NCBI RefSeq assembly: GCF_003003095.1
Contig: NZ_PVTT01000002.1
Location: 682,001-746,000, forward strand
Source: Hasllibacter halocynthiae
Lineage (GTDB): Bacteria > Pseudomonadota > Alphaproteobacteria > Rhodobacterales > Rhodobacteraceae
DNA: 64,000 bases
Direction: 5' to 3'
Both the position numbers and the translations under genes were made by a program. The notes under the pieces are model-generated. The model saw nothing but the letters and a program-made list of their open reading frames with translations. It did not search any database and was not told the DNA's origin. Each line of letters begins with the position of its first letter. The stretch's first letter is position 1. Below are positions 30,427-38,216 of this stretch, piece by piece.

Positions 30427-30735
30427 ATGGGATTGCTGAAAGGCCAGATCGACATCGCGCCCTGCACGGTCGAGGTCGTCCACGTCTTCGAGGAGCTGTC
30501 GGCGCACGTGCGCCTCGATGATGGCTCCGTCATCCATCCGGGCGATAGCGTCACCGTCTCCGGCGCGCCGGTGATCGCCGGCTACGGCGAGAGCGTGACC
30601 GAGAGGCGCACCGCCACGATCCGGCGCGCCGGGCCGCTGCGCCGCGCCTGGACCCGCCTGACCGGCGACCTCGAGTTCATGGAGCTGTGCGAGTTCTCCT
30701 TCTCCGAGGACCTGAAGCTGGAGGACGCGGCATGA
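30427..30735 (+). CDS. conserved small protein of the puh operon (unknown function)
   Basis: 102 residues starting MGLLKGQIDIAPCTVEVVHV, with no signal peptide or membrane helix. It looks like a small beta-rich domain with HVRLDDGSVIHPGDSVTVSG, ending in an acidic tail (ELCEFSFSEDLKLEDAA). ATG 30427 has GGAAGG upstream; an in-frame GTG/ATG further up is less likely. It sits between puhC and acsF, where purple bacteria carry a short conserved ORF, and its stop overlaps the acsF start (ATGA), suggesting a role linked to the cyclase or to complex assembly. I cannot name a family. Confidence 0.85.
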   Translation: MGLLKGQIDIAPCTVEVVHVFEELSAHVRLDDGSVIHPGDSVTVSGAPVIAGYGESVTERRTATIRRAGPLRRAWTRLTGDLEFMELCEFSFSEDLKLEDAA

Positions 30736-31814
30736 ACGCGCAGACCGACGTGAGGCCGGAGCGGGCCATCGACAGCGAGGCCACCACCGCGATGGCCACC
30801 GAGAGCCACATGCTGAACCCCCGGTTCTACACGACCGACTTCGACGAGATGGACCGAATCGACGTCACGCCCGTGCGGGCGGACTGGGACGCGCTGCTGG
30901 CGCAGATGAAGTCGGACCCGAACAAGGGCCACTTCAAGAAGAACGAGGAATGGGACGCCATCGACTGGGAGGGGATGGAGCCCGCCCTCAAGGCCGAGTT
31001 CATCGACTTCCTCGTGTCGTCCTGCACGGCCGAGTTCTCGGGCTGCGTGCTCTACAAGGAGATGAAGCGCCGGGGCACGAACCCGGACATCTGCGAGCTC
31101 TTCTCCTACATGAGCCGCGACGAGGCCCGGCACGCCGGCTTCATCAACGACGCCCTGCGCGAGGCGGGGATCGCGGTGAACCTCGGCTTCCTGACGCGCG
31201 AGAAGAAGTACACCTACTTCCGCCCGAAGTTCATCTACTACGCCACCTACCTCTCGGAGAAGATCGGCTACGCGCGCTACATCACCATCTTCCGCCACCT
31301 CGAGGCGCATCCCGAGCACCGGTTCCATCCGATCTTCAAGTGGTTCCGCGAATGGTGCAACGACGAGTTCTCGCACGGCGAGGCCTTCGCGCTCCTGATG
31401 CGGACGGACCCGAAGCTGACCGCGGGGCGGAACGTCCTGTGGATCCGCTTCTTCCTGACGGCGGTCTACGCGACCATGTGGGTGCGCGATCACGCCCGGC
31501 CCCGCTTCCACGAGGCCCTGGGCGTGGACATCGATTGGTACGACCAGGAAGTGTTCCGCAAGACCAGCGCGATCGCGTCCCAGGTCTTCCCCGTCGAGCT
31601 GGACATCGATCACCCCGCCTGGGTGCCGACCTTGAAGCGGCTGGAGCGGGCGATGGTCGACATGGAGGGCGCACGCGCGAGGGGCGGCCTGGGCGGGCTT
31701 CTGGGCAAGCTGGGCGCTGGCGCCCGCGCCGGCGCCTGCTTCGTGCGCCTCTACACCCTGCCGGTGAAGCGCCGGACCCCGCCCGAGAGCGTCCGGATGG
31801 AGCCGGCCTACTGA
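30732..31814 (+). CDS. acsF: aerobic Mg-protoporphyrin IX monomethyl ester cyclase AcsF
   Basis: 360 residues. It is a di-iron oxygenase of the ferritin-like superfamily; iron-ligand motifs are FSYMSRDEARHAGFIND (about 122-138) and WCNDEFSHGEAFALLMR (about 213-229). It uses O2 to form the isocyclic ring E, giving protochlorophyllide. Its presence shows that bacteriochlorophyll can be made under oxygen; the anaerobic radical-SAM counterpart bchE is not in this window. It starts ATGA-coupled to the preceding small gene. The last 30 residues are Gly/Ala-rich then basic. Confidence 0.95.
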   Translation: MNAQTDVRPERAIDSEATTAMATESHMLNPRFYTTDFDEMDRIDVTPVRADWDALLAQMKSDPNKGHFKKNEEWDAIDWEGMEPALKAEFIDFLVSSCTAEFSGCVLYKEMKRRGTNPDICELFSYMSRDEARHAGFINDALREAGIAVNLGFLTREKKYTYFRPKFIYYATYLSEKIGYARYITIFRHLEAHPEHRFHPIFKWFREWCNDEFSHGEAFALLMRTDPKLTAGRNVLWIRFFLTAVYATMWVRDHARPRFHEALGVDIDWYDQEVFRKTSAIASQVFPVELDIDHPAWVPTLKRLERAMVDMEGARARGGLGGLLGKLGAGARAGACFVRLYTLPVKRRTPPESVRMEPAY

Positions 31815-31934
31815 TGGCGGAGCGCCTCCGCCTCCGCCCGGCCGCGCCGCGGCCCGGCCCCTTCGGGGCGGGACGGCGTCCTCGCGCCGCCGGATCCCCG
31901 CGGGGCGCCTGCGCGCGCGGGACGGGGGCGAGCC
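31815..31934 (+). other. acsF-puhE intergenic region
   Basis: A 120-bp, extremely GC-rich stretch. A 42-codon frame starting at ATG 31814 (overlapping the acsF stop) runs to 31942 and overlaps the puhE start, but its product would be mostly Arg/Pro/Gly/Ala and I do not support it as a gene. It may simply be leader sequence with secondary structure. Confidence 0.4.
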
Positions 31935-32726
31935 TTGGCTGAGGTCCTCGCCTCCGCGGGAATGGCCGTCGCGGTCTGGTGGGCCTCGACGGTCGCGATC
32001 CTCTGGCGGGTGAAGCGCGCCGACCGGCTGGGCGGGGACGCGCACACGGTCAGCGTGCTGATGGCGCTGCCCATGGTGTTCCTCGGCCTCTGGGGCGTCC
32101 GCGAGACGGGCGCGCGTACGGACGTGGCCGGGGTGCAGGGCGCGTTCCTCTCGGCGCTGGCGATCTGGGGCTGGGTCGAGCTGGCGTTCCTCTCCGGCAT
32201 CGTGACCGGCCCCTCGCGGGCGGCGGGCCAGCCGGGGGCAAGGGGCTGGATGCGGTTCGGGCGGGCCTTCGGCACGCTCGCCCATCACGAGATCGCGCTC
32301 CTGCTCGGTCTCGGGGCGGTCGCCCTGTCGCTGCAGGGGGCGGAGAACCTCGTCGCGCTCTGGACCTACCTCACGCTGCTCGGGGCGCGGATCAGCGCCA
32401 AGCTGAACCTCTTCCTCGGCGTGCCGCGCTTTCACGCGCACCTCCTGCCCGACGCGCTCGCCCACCTTCCCAGCCATTTCGGCCGGGCCCGGATGAACTG
32501 GCTCTTCCCGTTCTCCGTGACCGCCCTGTCGGCTGCGGTGGCGTGGTGGGCGCATGGGCTTATATCTGCGGGGACGACGGGCGGGGCGGCGGCGGCCGCG
32601 CTGCTGATGACGTTGACGGCCCTGGCCCTGCTGGAGCACTGGCTGATGGTGCTGCCGCTGCCCGACGAGAAGCTGTGGCGATGGGCCGTGCCCGCGCCGG
32701 ACGAGAAGACGAAGGGGAAGACATGA
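31935..32726 (+). CDS. puhE: photosynthetic complex assembly protein PuhE
   Basis: 263 residues with about seven hydrophobic segments. The recognisable core is the DUF3623 pattern: [20 protein letters not shown], the internal FLSGIVTGP, and [23 protein letters not shown] near residues 155-180. Known PuhE modulates bacteriochlorophyll production and sits between acsF and hemA as here. The start is TTG 31935, the first available after a stop in this frame, with GGGGGCGAG upstream. Its stop overlaps the hemA ATG. Confidence 0.9.
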   Translation: MAEVLASAGMAVAVWWASTVAILWRVKRADRLGGDAHTVSVLMALPMVFLGLWGVRETGARTDVAGVQGAFLSALAIWGWVELAFLSGIVTGPSRAAGQPGARGWMRFGRAFGTLAHHEIALLLGLGAVALSLQGAENLVALWTYLTLLGARISAKLNLFLGVPRFHAHLLPDALAHLPSHFGRARMNWLFPFSVTALSAAVAWWAHGLISAGTTGGAAAAALLMTLTALALLEHWLMVLPLPDEKLWRWAVPAPDEKTKGKT

Positions 32727-33937
32727 GGGACTTCGACGCGCTGTTCGACGCGCAGCTGGACGCCTTGCGCGCCGAAGGGAACTACCGCTGGTTCGCCGAG
32801 CTCGAGCGGCGCGTCGGCGCCTTCCCCGCCGCCGCCCATCACGGCCAGGGCGGGCGCGACGTCACCATCTGGTGCTCGAACGACTACCTCGGCATGGGCC
32901 ATCATCCCGCCGTGATCGACGCCATGTGCGAGACCGCACGCGCCGCGGGCGCGGGCGCGGGCGGCACGCGCAACATCTCCGGCACCTCGCGCTTCCATGC
33001 CGAGCTGGAGGCCGAGCTGGCGGACCTCCACGGCAAGGAGGCGGCTCTCCTCTTCACCTCCGGCTACGTGTCGAACTGGGCGTCCCTCTCCGTGCTGGGG
33101 GCGCGGCTGCCGAACGCCGTGATCCTCTCGGACGCCCTGAACCACGCCTCCATGATCGAGGGCATCCGCCACTCGCGCGCGGAGAAGCGCATCTGGGCAC
33201 ACAACGACCCGCGGGACCTCGAGGAGAAGCTCGCCGCGCTGCCCGAGGGCGCGACCCCGATCGTCGCCTTCGAGAGCGTCTACTCGATGGACGGCGACGT
33301 CGCCCCCATCGCCGAGATCCTCGACGTCTGCGAGGCCCACGGCGCCCTCTCCTATCTCGACGAGGTCCACGCGGTCGGCATGTACGGCCCCCGCGGCGGC
33401 GGCGTCGCCGAGCGTGAGGGCCTGATGGGCCGCGTCACCCTGATCGAGGGCACGCTGGGCAAGGCCTTCGGCGTGATGGGCGGCTATGTCGCGGGCTCGG
33501 CCAGCCTGGTGGACTTCGTCCGCTCCTTCGCGTCGGGTTTCATCTTCACGACCGCCCTGCCGCCCGCCTGCGCGGCGGCCGCGACCGCGAGCGTCCGGCA
33601 CCTCAAGGCCTCGCGCTTCGAGCGGATGGGCCAGAAACGCGCCGTGGCGCGGCTGCGGGACGCCCTCGACGCGGCGGGGATCCCGCACATGCCGAACCCC
33701 TCGCATATCGTGCCGGTGCCCGTGGGCGACCCGGTGAAGTGCAAGATGATCTCGGACACGCTCCTGGCCGAGCACGGCATCTACGTGCAGCCCATCAACC
33801 ACCCCACCGTGCCGAAGGGCACCGAGCGGCTGCGCTTCACCCCCGGCCCGAGCCACACGGAGGCCGACACTGCCAAGCTCGTCTCCGCGCTCTCCGCGCT
33901 CTGGTCGCGGTGCGCCCTCGCGCGGCAGGTGGCCTGA
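32723..33937 (+). CDS. hemA: 5-aminolevulinate synthase
   Basis: 404 residues, the alpha-oxoamine synthase family. It condenses glycine with succinyl-CoA, the first committed step to tetrapyrroles. Seen are [35 protein letters not shown], the cofactor segment [17 protein letters not shown] and the PLP lysine in [17 protein letters not shown] (about K246). The placement at the end of the bch/puh operon ties precursor supply to pigment synthesis. It starts ATGA-coupled to puhE. Confidence 0.97.
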   Translation: MRDFDALFDAQLDALRAEGNYRWFAELERRVGAFPAAAHHGQGGRDVTIWCSNDYLGMGHHPAVIDAMCETARAAGAGAGGTRNISGTSRFHAELEAELADLHGKEAALLFTSGYVSNWASLSVLGARLPNAVILSDALNHASMIEGIRHSRAEKRIWAHNDPRDLEEKLAALPEGATPIVAFESVYSMDGDVAPIAEILDVCEAHGALSYLDEVHAVGMYGPRGGGVAEREGLMGRVTLIEGTLGKAFGVMGGYVAGSASLVDFVRSFASGFIFTTALPPACAAAATASVRHLKASRFERMGQKRAVARLRDALDAAGIPHMPNPSHIVPVPVGDPVKCKMISDTLLAEHGIYVQPINHPTVPKGTERLRFTPGPSHTEADTAKLVSALSALWSRCALARQVA

Positions 33938-34054
33938 TGCCGGGGCCCGTCATGGCATGACGCCGCCGGTTTCGCGCAGGTCGAACTGGACGGGCCGGCG
34001 CGGCGCATTAGCTGGCTGGGGGATGTAACTATCGGCACTTACGGGAGGATACCG

Positions 34055-34549
34055 ATGAAGAAGCTCACCGCGATCGCTGCGCTGCCCCTGCTGGCCGCGC
34101 CCGCCTTCGCCCAGGTCACCGGCGACGCCGCCGCGGGCGAATCCGTGTTCAGCCAGTGCCAGTCCTGCCACGTCGTCGAGAACGAGGCCGGGGAGATCGT
34201 GGCCGGTCGCAACTCGCGGACGGGACCGAACCTCTACGGGGTCGCGCTGCGCCAGGCCGGATCGCTCGACACCTACGACCGCTACTCCGACTCGATGGTC
34301 GAGGCGGGCGAGCAGGGGATGGTCTGGGACGAGGCGAACTTCGTGCCCTACGTCCAGGACCCGACCGGCCACCTGCGCGAGGTTCTCGACAGCCGCCGCG
34401 CCCGCGGCGCGATGTCCTACCGCCTGCGCGACGAGCAGGAGGCCTACGACGTCTACGCCTACCTCGTCTCGATAGGGCCGGAGCTCACCGAGGAGCAGCA
34501 GGGCTTCCTGATGGACGCCTCCGAGATGCCGGCGGGCGGCGATTCCTGA
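34055..34549 (+). CDS. cycA: cytochrome c2
   Basis: 164 residues with a signal peptide (about 1-19, cleavage after AFA). The haem attachment site is C35-Q-S-C38-H39 and the axial methionine is about M120 (GAMSYRL). Family features AGRNSRTGPNLYGV and FVPYVQDPTGHLRE match Rhodobacter cytochrome c2, including the insertions relative to mitochondrial cytochrome c. It carries electrons from the cytochrome bc1 complex to the reaction centre in the periplasm. ATG 34055 has GGGAGGA about 8 nt upstream; it probably has its own promoter in the 117-bp gap after hemA. Confidence 0.95.
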   Translation: MKKLTAIAALPLLAAPAFAQVTGDAAAGESVFSQCQSCHVVENEAGEIVAGRNSRTGPNLYGVALRQAGSLDTYDRYSDSMVEAGEQGMVWDEANFVPYVQDPTGHLREVLDSRRARGAMSYRLRDEQEAYDVYAYLVSIGPELTEEQQGFLMDASEMPAGGDS

Positions 34550-34584
34550 CGCCGCACACCCCCTCTCTCCGGGGGGCCGAAGCC

Positions 34585-34616
34585 GCGAAGGGCCGTCCTG
34601 CCGGGCGGCCCTTCGC
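34585..34616. terminator. terminator hairpin between cycA and bchO
   Basis: An 11-bp perfect stem (GCGAAGGGCCG / CGGCCCTTCGC) with a 10-nt loop, followed by CTTTC. It lies 35 bp after the cycA stop and just before the convergent end of bchO, so it may serve both strands. Confidence 0.8.
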
Positions 34617-34619
34617 CTT

Positions 34620-35462
34620 TCAGGGAAGGTGCCGGGCCAGCGCTTCGGGGTCCTCCTCGTGCAGGAGATGGCCCAGCCCGGGCAGAAGGCGGGCCTCCGC
34701 CCGGGGCAGGCTTCCGGCGAGGTCCGAGGCCACGGAGGGCGGCACGGCGAGGTCGTTCGCCCCGGCGAGGATCGTGACCTCGCACGCCACCTCGCCCAGC
34801 CGGCGCCGCAGGGGCGCGAGGCTCCAGGACGCCATCATCCGCAAGGTGCCCGACACGTGCGCCCGATTCGCGAAGAGGCGGCCGTAGTGGCGGAGCTGGT
34901 CCGCCGGGATGACCGATCCCGTCCCCTCGATCACCCGCCGGGCCGCGCCAGGCGTGGCCATGCGCGCGACGATCGGCGCGGTGAGCGGGTTGAACGCCAG
35001 CCCCTTCGCCACGAGCGGGAAGACGAGGCCCGCGAGGCCGGGGAAGTCCGCCAGGGCCGGGTTGACCAGCACCAGCCGCGCGGGCGGGACCGGCAGCGTC
35101 AGCGCGAGCTGCAGCGCCAGCGCCCCCCCGGCGGAGTGGCCGACGATCAGCTCGGGCGCCGCCCCTTCGGCGGCGAGCAGGGTGGCGAGATCCCCGGCCA
35201 TGGGAACGAGGCCGAGCCGCGCGAACGGGCCTGTCCGCGTGAAGCCGTGCCCCGGCAGGTCCGGCGCGAGGGTCCGGTGAGTCCGGGAGAGGGCGGGCAG
35301 CGCCCAGCGCCAGGAATGGCTCGCCCCGCCCGCGCCGTGCAGGAGAAGCGCGGCCGGCCCCTCGCCGGCGTCCTGGAGGTGGAACCGATGGCCCGCCGCC
35401 TGCGCCTCGCGGGAGGCACGGCGGTTGGGCCAGTCGGCCGGCAGGCCGGGCGGCGCGCTCAC
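34620..35462 (-). CDS. bchO: BchO, alpha/beta hydrolase of Mg-chelatase operon
   Basis: 280 residues of the alpha/beta hydrolase fold. The N-terminal WPNRRASREAQAAGHRFHLQ and LLLHGAGGASHSWR pattern is characteristic of BchO; the nucleophile elbow is VGHSAGGALALQLAL (about S109), and the catalytic His is in GLGHLLHEEDPE near the C-terminus. Its exact role is unknown; it is usually called a Mg-chelatase accessory protein because it follows bchD. It starts in an ATGA overlap with the bchD stop. Confidence 0.92.
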   Translation of the reverse strand: MSAPPGLPADWPNRRASREAQAAGHRFHLQDAGEGPAALLLHGAGGASHSWRWALPALSRTHRTLAPDLPGHGFTRTGPFARLGLVPMAGDLATLLAAEGAAPELIVGHSAGGALALQLALTLPVPPARLVLVNPALADFPGLAGLVFPLVAKGLAFNPLTAPIVARMATPGAARRVIEGTGSVIPADQLRHYGRLFANRAHVSGTLRMMASWSLAPLRRRLGEVACEVTILAGANDLAVPPSVASDLAGSLPRAEARLLPGLGHLLHEEDPEALARHLP

Positions 35463-37054
35463 AGCGTCTTGGCGGCGGCGGGAAGCGCGCCCGGCTCCGC
35501 CCGGGGCAGCGGCAGGTAGCGCGCGCCCATCGCCGCCGCCAGGGCGCGGAGCTGGGTCGAGGGGCGCAGCCCGCTGTCGCAGACCAGCGCGGCGATCCGG
35601 TCCCCGGCGATCAGCCGGGCGAGGCGCGCCGCGTCCTCGGCCGCGCGGACGCGGTCCGGCGGCCCCTCCAGCGGCACGTTCGCCCGCCCGTCCGTCAGGA
35701 GCGCGATCACCGGCGTCATCCCCCGCCCCCGCGCGGCGCGGGCCAGCGCCAGCGCCTCGGCGAGCCCCGCGGCCAGCGGGGTGCCGCCCCCGCCGGGCAG
35801 CCCCGCCAGCGTCCGCCGGGCCCTGACGAGCGAACGGGTGGGCGGCAGCACCGTCTCCCCCCCCTCGCCGCGAAAGGCCACGAGGGCGACGTGGTCGCGG
35901 GCGGCGTAGCTCTCGGCGAGGATCAGTTCGACCGCGCCCTTCGCCTCCGCGAGGCGCGCGGCGGCGGCCGAGCCCGAGGCATCCACGGCGAAGATCAGCA
36001 GCCGGTCCGAGCGCGATTCGTGCCGCCGCAGCCGCACGTCCTCCGGCAGGATGCGGACCTGACCGGGCGGCCCCCCCCGCAGCCGCTGCAGGGGGGCCGC
36101 GGCACGCAATGTGGCGACGAGGTCCAGCCGCTCGCCCGGCGCGATCCGGCCCGGGCGCGCGGGCAGGGGCCGGCCCCGCGCGCCGCCCTTGCGCCTCGCG
36201 CCCCGGCCCTCGCCCCTCGCGGCGCCGCGGAGGGCGAGGCCGGCGAGGAGGCCCGGCGGCAGGACGGCGCGGGCGGCGTCGAGCACCGTGTCCGGCATGG
36301 GCCCGCCCTCGGACGGGGCCTCCGGCGGCGGGGCCCGCTCCGCCTGCTCCTCCTCCTCGGACGGCGGCAGGCGGCGCGCGCGGGGGCCGAGCACAAGGGC
36401 GGCGGCGACCTCGAGGTCGGGGGCGCCGACCTCCCCCCTGGCGCGAAGCGCGGCATGGGCGCGGGCGGCGCGGTGCGCGTGGCCGAGGCGGCGAAGGTCG
36501 TCGATCCCGAGCGTCGCGGCCAACTCCGCCAGTTCCGCCAACGCCTTGTCTGGCACCGTGACGCTTCGCAGCAGGGCCCGGCCCGCGGCGATGGCGGCCC
36601 GGTCCGGCCCTTCCGCCGAGAGGTCCCCGCGCGCCGCGCCGGAGATGTCGGCGAAGAGGGCGAGCCGGGCGGCGAGGCCGGGCGGCAGGGCCTCCTCCTC
36701 CGTGCCCTCGTCGCCCGCGATCACGGTGCGGCCCCTTCCCGCGAGGCGGGCGGCGCGGGCGGGGGGGGTGCGCTCGGCCATGGGGAGGAGAAGCGTCGCG
36801 GGCGCGCCGAGGGCGCCCTGCGTCCAGACCATCCGCCCCGAGCGGAGCGTCGCGGCGGCGTCGAGCCCGCCCGTCAGCGCATCCTCAGGCGCGGTGGGCG
36901 CGAGGCGCCGCAGGGGCGGCAGCGCGGGGTCGAGCCGCGCGAGGAGCGCATCGCGCGCGGGCCCCGCCGGGCCGCGCAGGTGCAGCCCCGAGAGGCCCGG
37001 GTCGACGGCGAGGAGGTCGAGCGCCAGCGCGGCGCGCGCGAAGCCCGGCGTCAC
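35459..37054 (-). CDS. bchD: magnesium chelatase subunit BchD
   Basis: 531 residues from GTG 37054. It has a degenerate AAA+-like N-terminal half, an acidic/Pro-rich linker at about 225-250 (SEEEEQAERAPPPEAPSEGG) and a C-terminal von Willebrand A domain with a MIDAS motif (IFAVDASGSAAAARLAEAKG, about 355-374; later TDGRANV). BchD forms the platform with BchI for Mg insertion by BchH. I chose GTG 37054 because GAGGGG is 8 nt upstream, length fits, and it forms a GTGA overlap with the upstream repeat ORF; GTG 37063 and TTG 37084 are alternatives. Confidence 0.93.
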   Translation of the reverse strand: MTPGFARAALALDLLAVDPGLSGLHLRGPAGPARDALLARLDPALPPLRRLAPTAPEDALTGGLDAAATLRSGRMVWTQGALGAPATLLLPMAERTPPARAARLAGRGRTVIAGDEGTEEEALPPGLAARLALFADISGAARGDLSAEGPDRAAIAAGRALLRSVTVPDKALAELAELAATLGIDDLRRLGHAHRAARAHAALRARGEVGAPDLEVAAALVLGPRARRLPPSEEEEQAERAPPPEAPSEGGPMPDTVLDAARAVLPPGLLAGLALRGAARGEGRGARRKGGARGRPLPARPGRIAPGERLDLVATLRAAAPLQRLRGGPPGQVRILPEDVRLRRHESRSDRLLIFAVDASGSAAAARLAEAKGAVELILAESYAARDHVALVAFRGEGGETVLPPTRSLVRARRTLAGLPGGGGTPLAAGLAEALALARAARGRGMTPVIALLTDGRANVPLEGPPDRVRAAEDAARLARLIAGDRIAALVCDSGLRPSTQLRALAAAMGARYLPLPRAEPGALPAAAKTL

Positions 37055-38214
37055 GGTTGGCACCCCTCGCGCCCAAGCGGGCAAGGGGCGCGCGGTGCGT
37101 TAACCCGGCCGAAAGGCGGGCCCCTTCTAATGGGGGCATGATCGTGCCGCTCGCCCTTCTCCTTCGACGAATCGGCCCCATCGGGGGCGCCTTCTTCCTG
37201 CCTCGGCGCGAGGTCACGGGGAAGCTGCGCCCGGCGAGGGCGCGAGGCGCCGCTTCGGGGACAGGGCCCGGGGGTCCGGCGGGCAGGATCGGCGCTTCGG
37301 AGGGAGGCGGGCCGTCCGCGGGCCGGACGGCCGCTCCGGCGGTTCGGGAGGCGCGGGCCGCGCCCCGGGACGCTTCGCGCCGGTCCCGCCGCCCGTCGGA
37401 GGGCGGCATCCGCGCGGATGCCGGGCATGGCCGGATCGGGGGCGCGGCCGTTCCTGCGGACGCCTGCGGGGCGGGGGGCGATCGCCGCTCGGGTTGCCGG
37501 CCGCGCCCGCCCGCCGTCCGCCCGGGCCCGGGCGGTGATCGCGGACCCGGCGTTCTGCCGCGGCTCGGGCCGTTCGAGGTGCGGGCGATGCCCCGGACCG
37601 ACGACGGCGATTCGTGCGAAGCGCCCCCTTCCGCGGACGGTCGCCCGTTCGGGGGGCGGCGGGCCTGCCGAGCCGAGCATGGCGCGGGGCGCGGGGCGCC
37701 CCGTCTTCCGGGGCTTCGCCCGTTCGAGGGCCGATCGGTCCACCGGACCGATCGCCGCACGGCGCGCGGTTCGCTTTCTCACCCAGGGCTTCGCCCGTTC
37801 GGGGGTCGAGGGGACCGCCGGGTCGTTCGCCGGCTTCGCCGGTTCGGTCCTCCTCCGGGGCTTCGCCCGTTCGGACCTCGATCGGTCCACCGGACCGATC
37901 GCCGGCTTCGCCGAGTCGGTCCTCCTCCGGGGCTTCGCCCGTTCGGACCTCGATCGGTCCGCCGGACCAATCGCCGGCTTCGCCGGATCGGTCCTCCTCC
38001 GGGGCTTCGCCCGTTCGGACCTCGATCGGTCCACCGGACCGAGCGCCGGCTTCGCCGGATCGGTCCTCCTCCGGGGCTTCGCCCGTTCGGACCTCGATCG
38101 GTCCACCGGACCGATCGCCGGCTTCGCCGGGTCGGTCCTCCTCCGGGGCTTCGCCCGTTCGGGCCTCGATCGGTCCGCCGGACCGATCGCCGGCTTCGCC
38201 GGGTCGGTCCTCAC
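37051..38214 (-). CDS. hypothetical 24-residue-repeat protein between bchI and bchD
   Basis: A 387-codon frame exactly filling the bchI-bchD gap. It begins at GTG 38214, overlapping the bchI stop as GTGA, and ends at 37051, overlapping the bchD GTG again as GTGA. Residues 1-120 are five near-identical 24-residue units (RTDPAKPAIGPVDRS followed by RSERAKPRR), then four diverged units of 24-25 residues keeping an ER-x-x-P-R core, then Arg/Pro/Ala-rich sequence. The product would be very basic, without signal or membrane helix. No family is recognised. Against it: other frames, including one on the opposite strand with a more ordinary composition, are also open across the 72-bp repeat, so the open frame alone proves little. 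Confidence 0.38.
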   Translation of the reverse strand: MRTDPAKPAIGPADRSRPERAKPRRRTDPAKPAIGPVDRSRSERAKPRRRTDPAKPALGPVDRSRSERAKPRRRTDPAKPAIGPADRSRSERAKPRRRTDSAKPAIGPVDRSRSERAKPRRRTEPAKPANDPAVPSTPERAKPWVRKRTARRAAIGPVDRSALERAKPRKTGRPAPRAMLGSAGPPPPERATVRGRGRFARIAVVGPGHRPHLERPEPRQNAGSAITARARADGGRARPATRAAIAPRPAGVRRNGRAPDPAMPGIRADAALRRAAGPARSVPGRGPRLPNRRSGRPARGRPASLRSADPARRTPGPCPRSGASRPRRAQLPRDLAPRQEEGAPDGADSSKEKGERHDHAPIRRGPPFGRVNAPRAPCPLGREGCQP

Positions 38215-38216
38215 CC
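37789..38216. repeat. 72-bp tandem repeat between bchI and bchD
   Basis: Units start at 37789 (diverged), 37861, 37933, 38005, 38077 and 38149, exactly 72 bp apart; the last five are almost identical, and older copies at roughly 37714 and before are recognisable but degraded with 75-bp spacing. Each good unit contains an inverted repeat, CGATCGGTCC-(A/G)CC-GGACCGATCG in the first unit at 37879-37901, able to form a 10-bp hairpin. Copies differ by one to three substitutions, some of which break a stem pair. The array runs up to the bchI stop codon. Confidence 0.96.

Noticed and set aside
31814-31942. 42-codon frame between acsF and puhE
   Set aside because: Although it overlaps the acsF stop and puhE start, the product is Arg/Pro/Gly/Ala low complexity with no plausible domain; the region is better read as GC-rich leader.
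37789-38216. CRISPR array
   Set aside because: The 72-bp units are contiguous with no unique spacers between repeats, and no cas genes are present.
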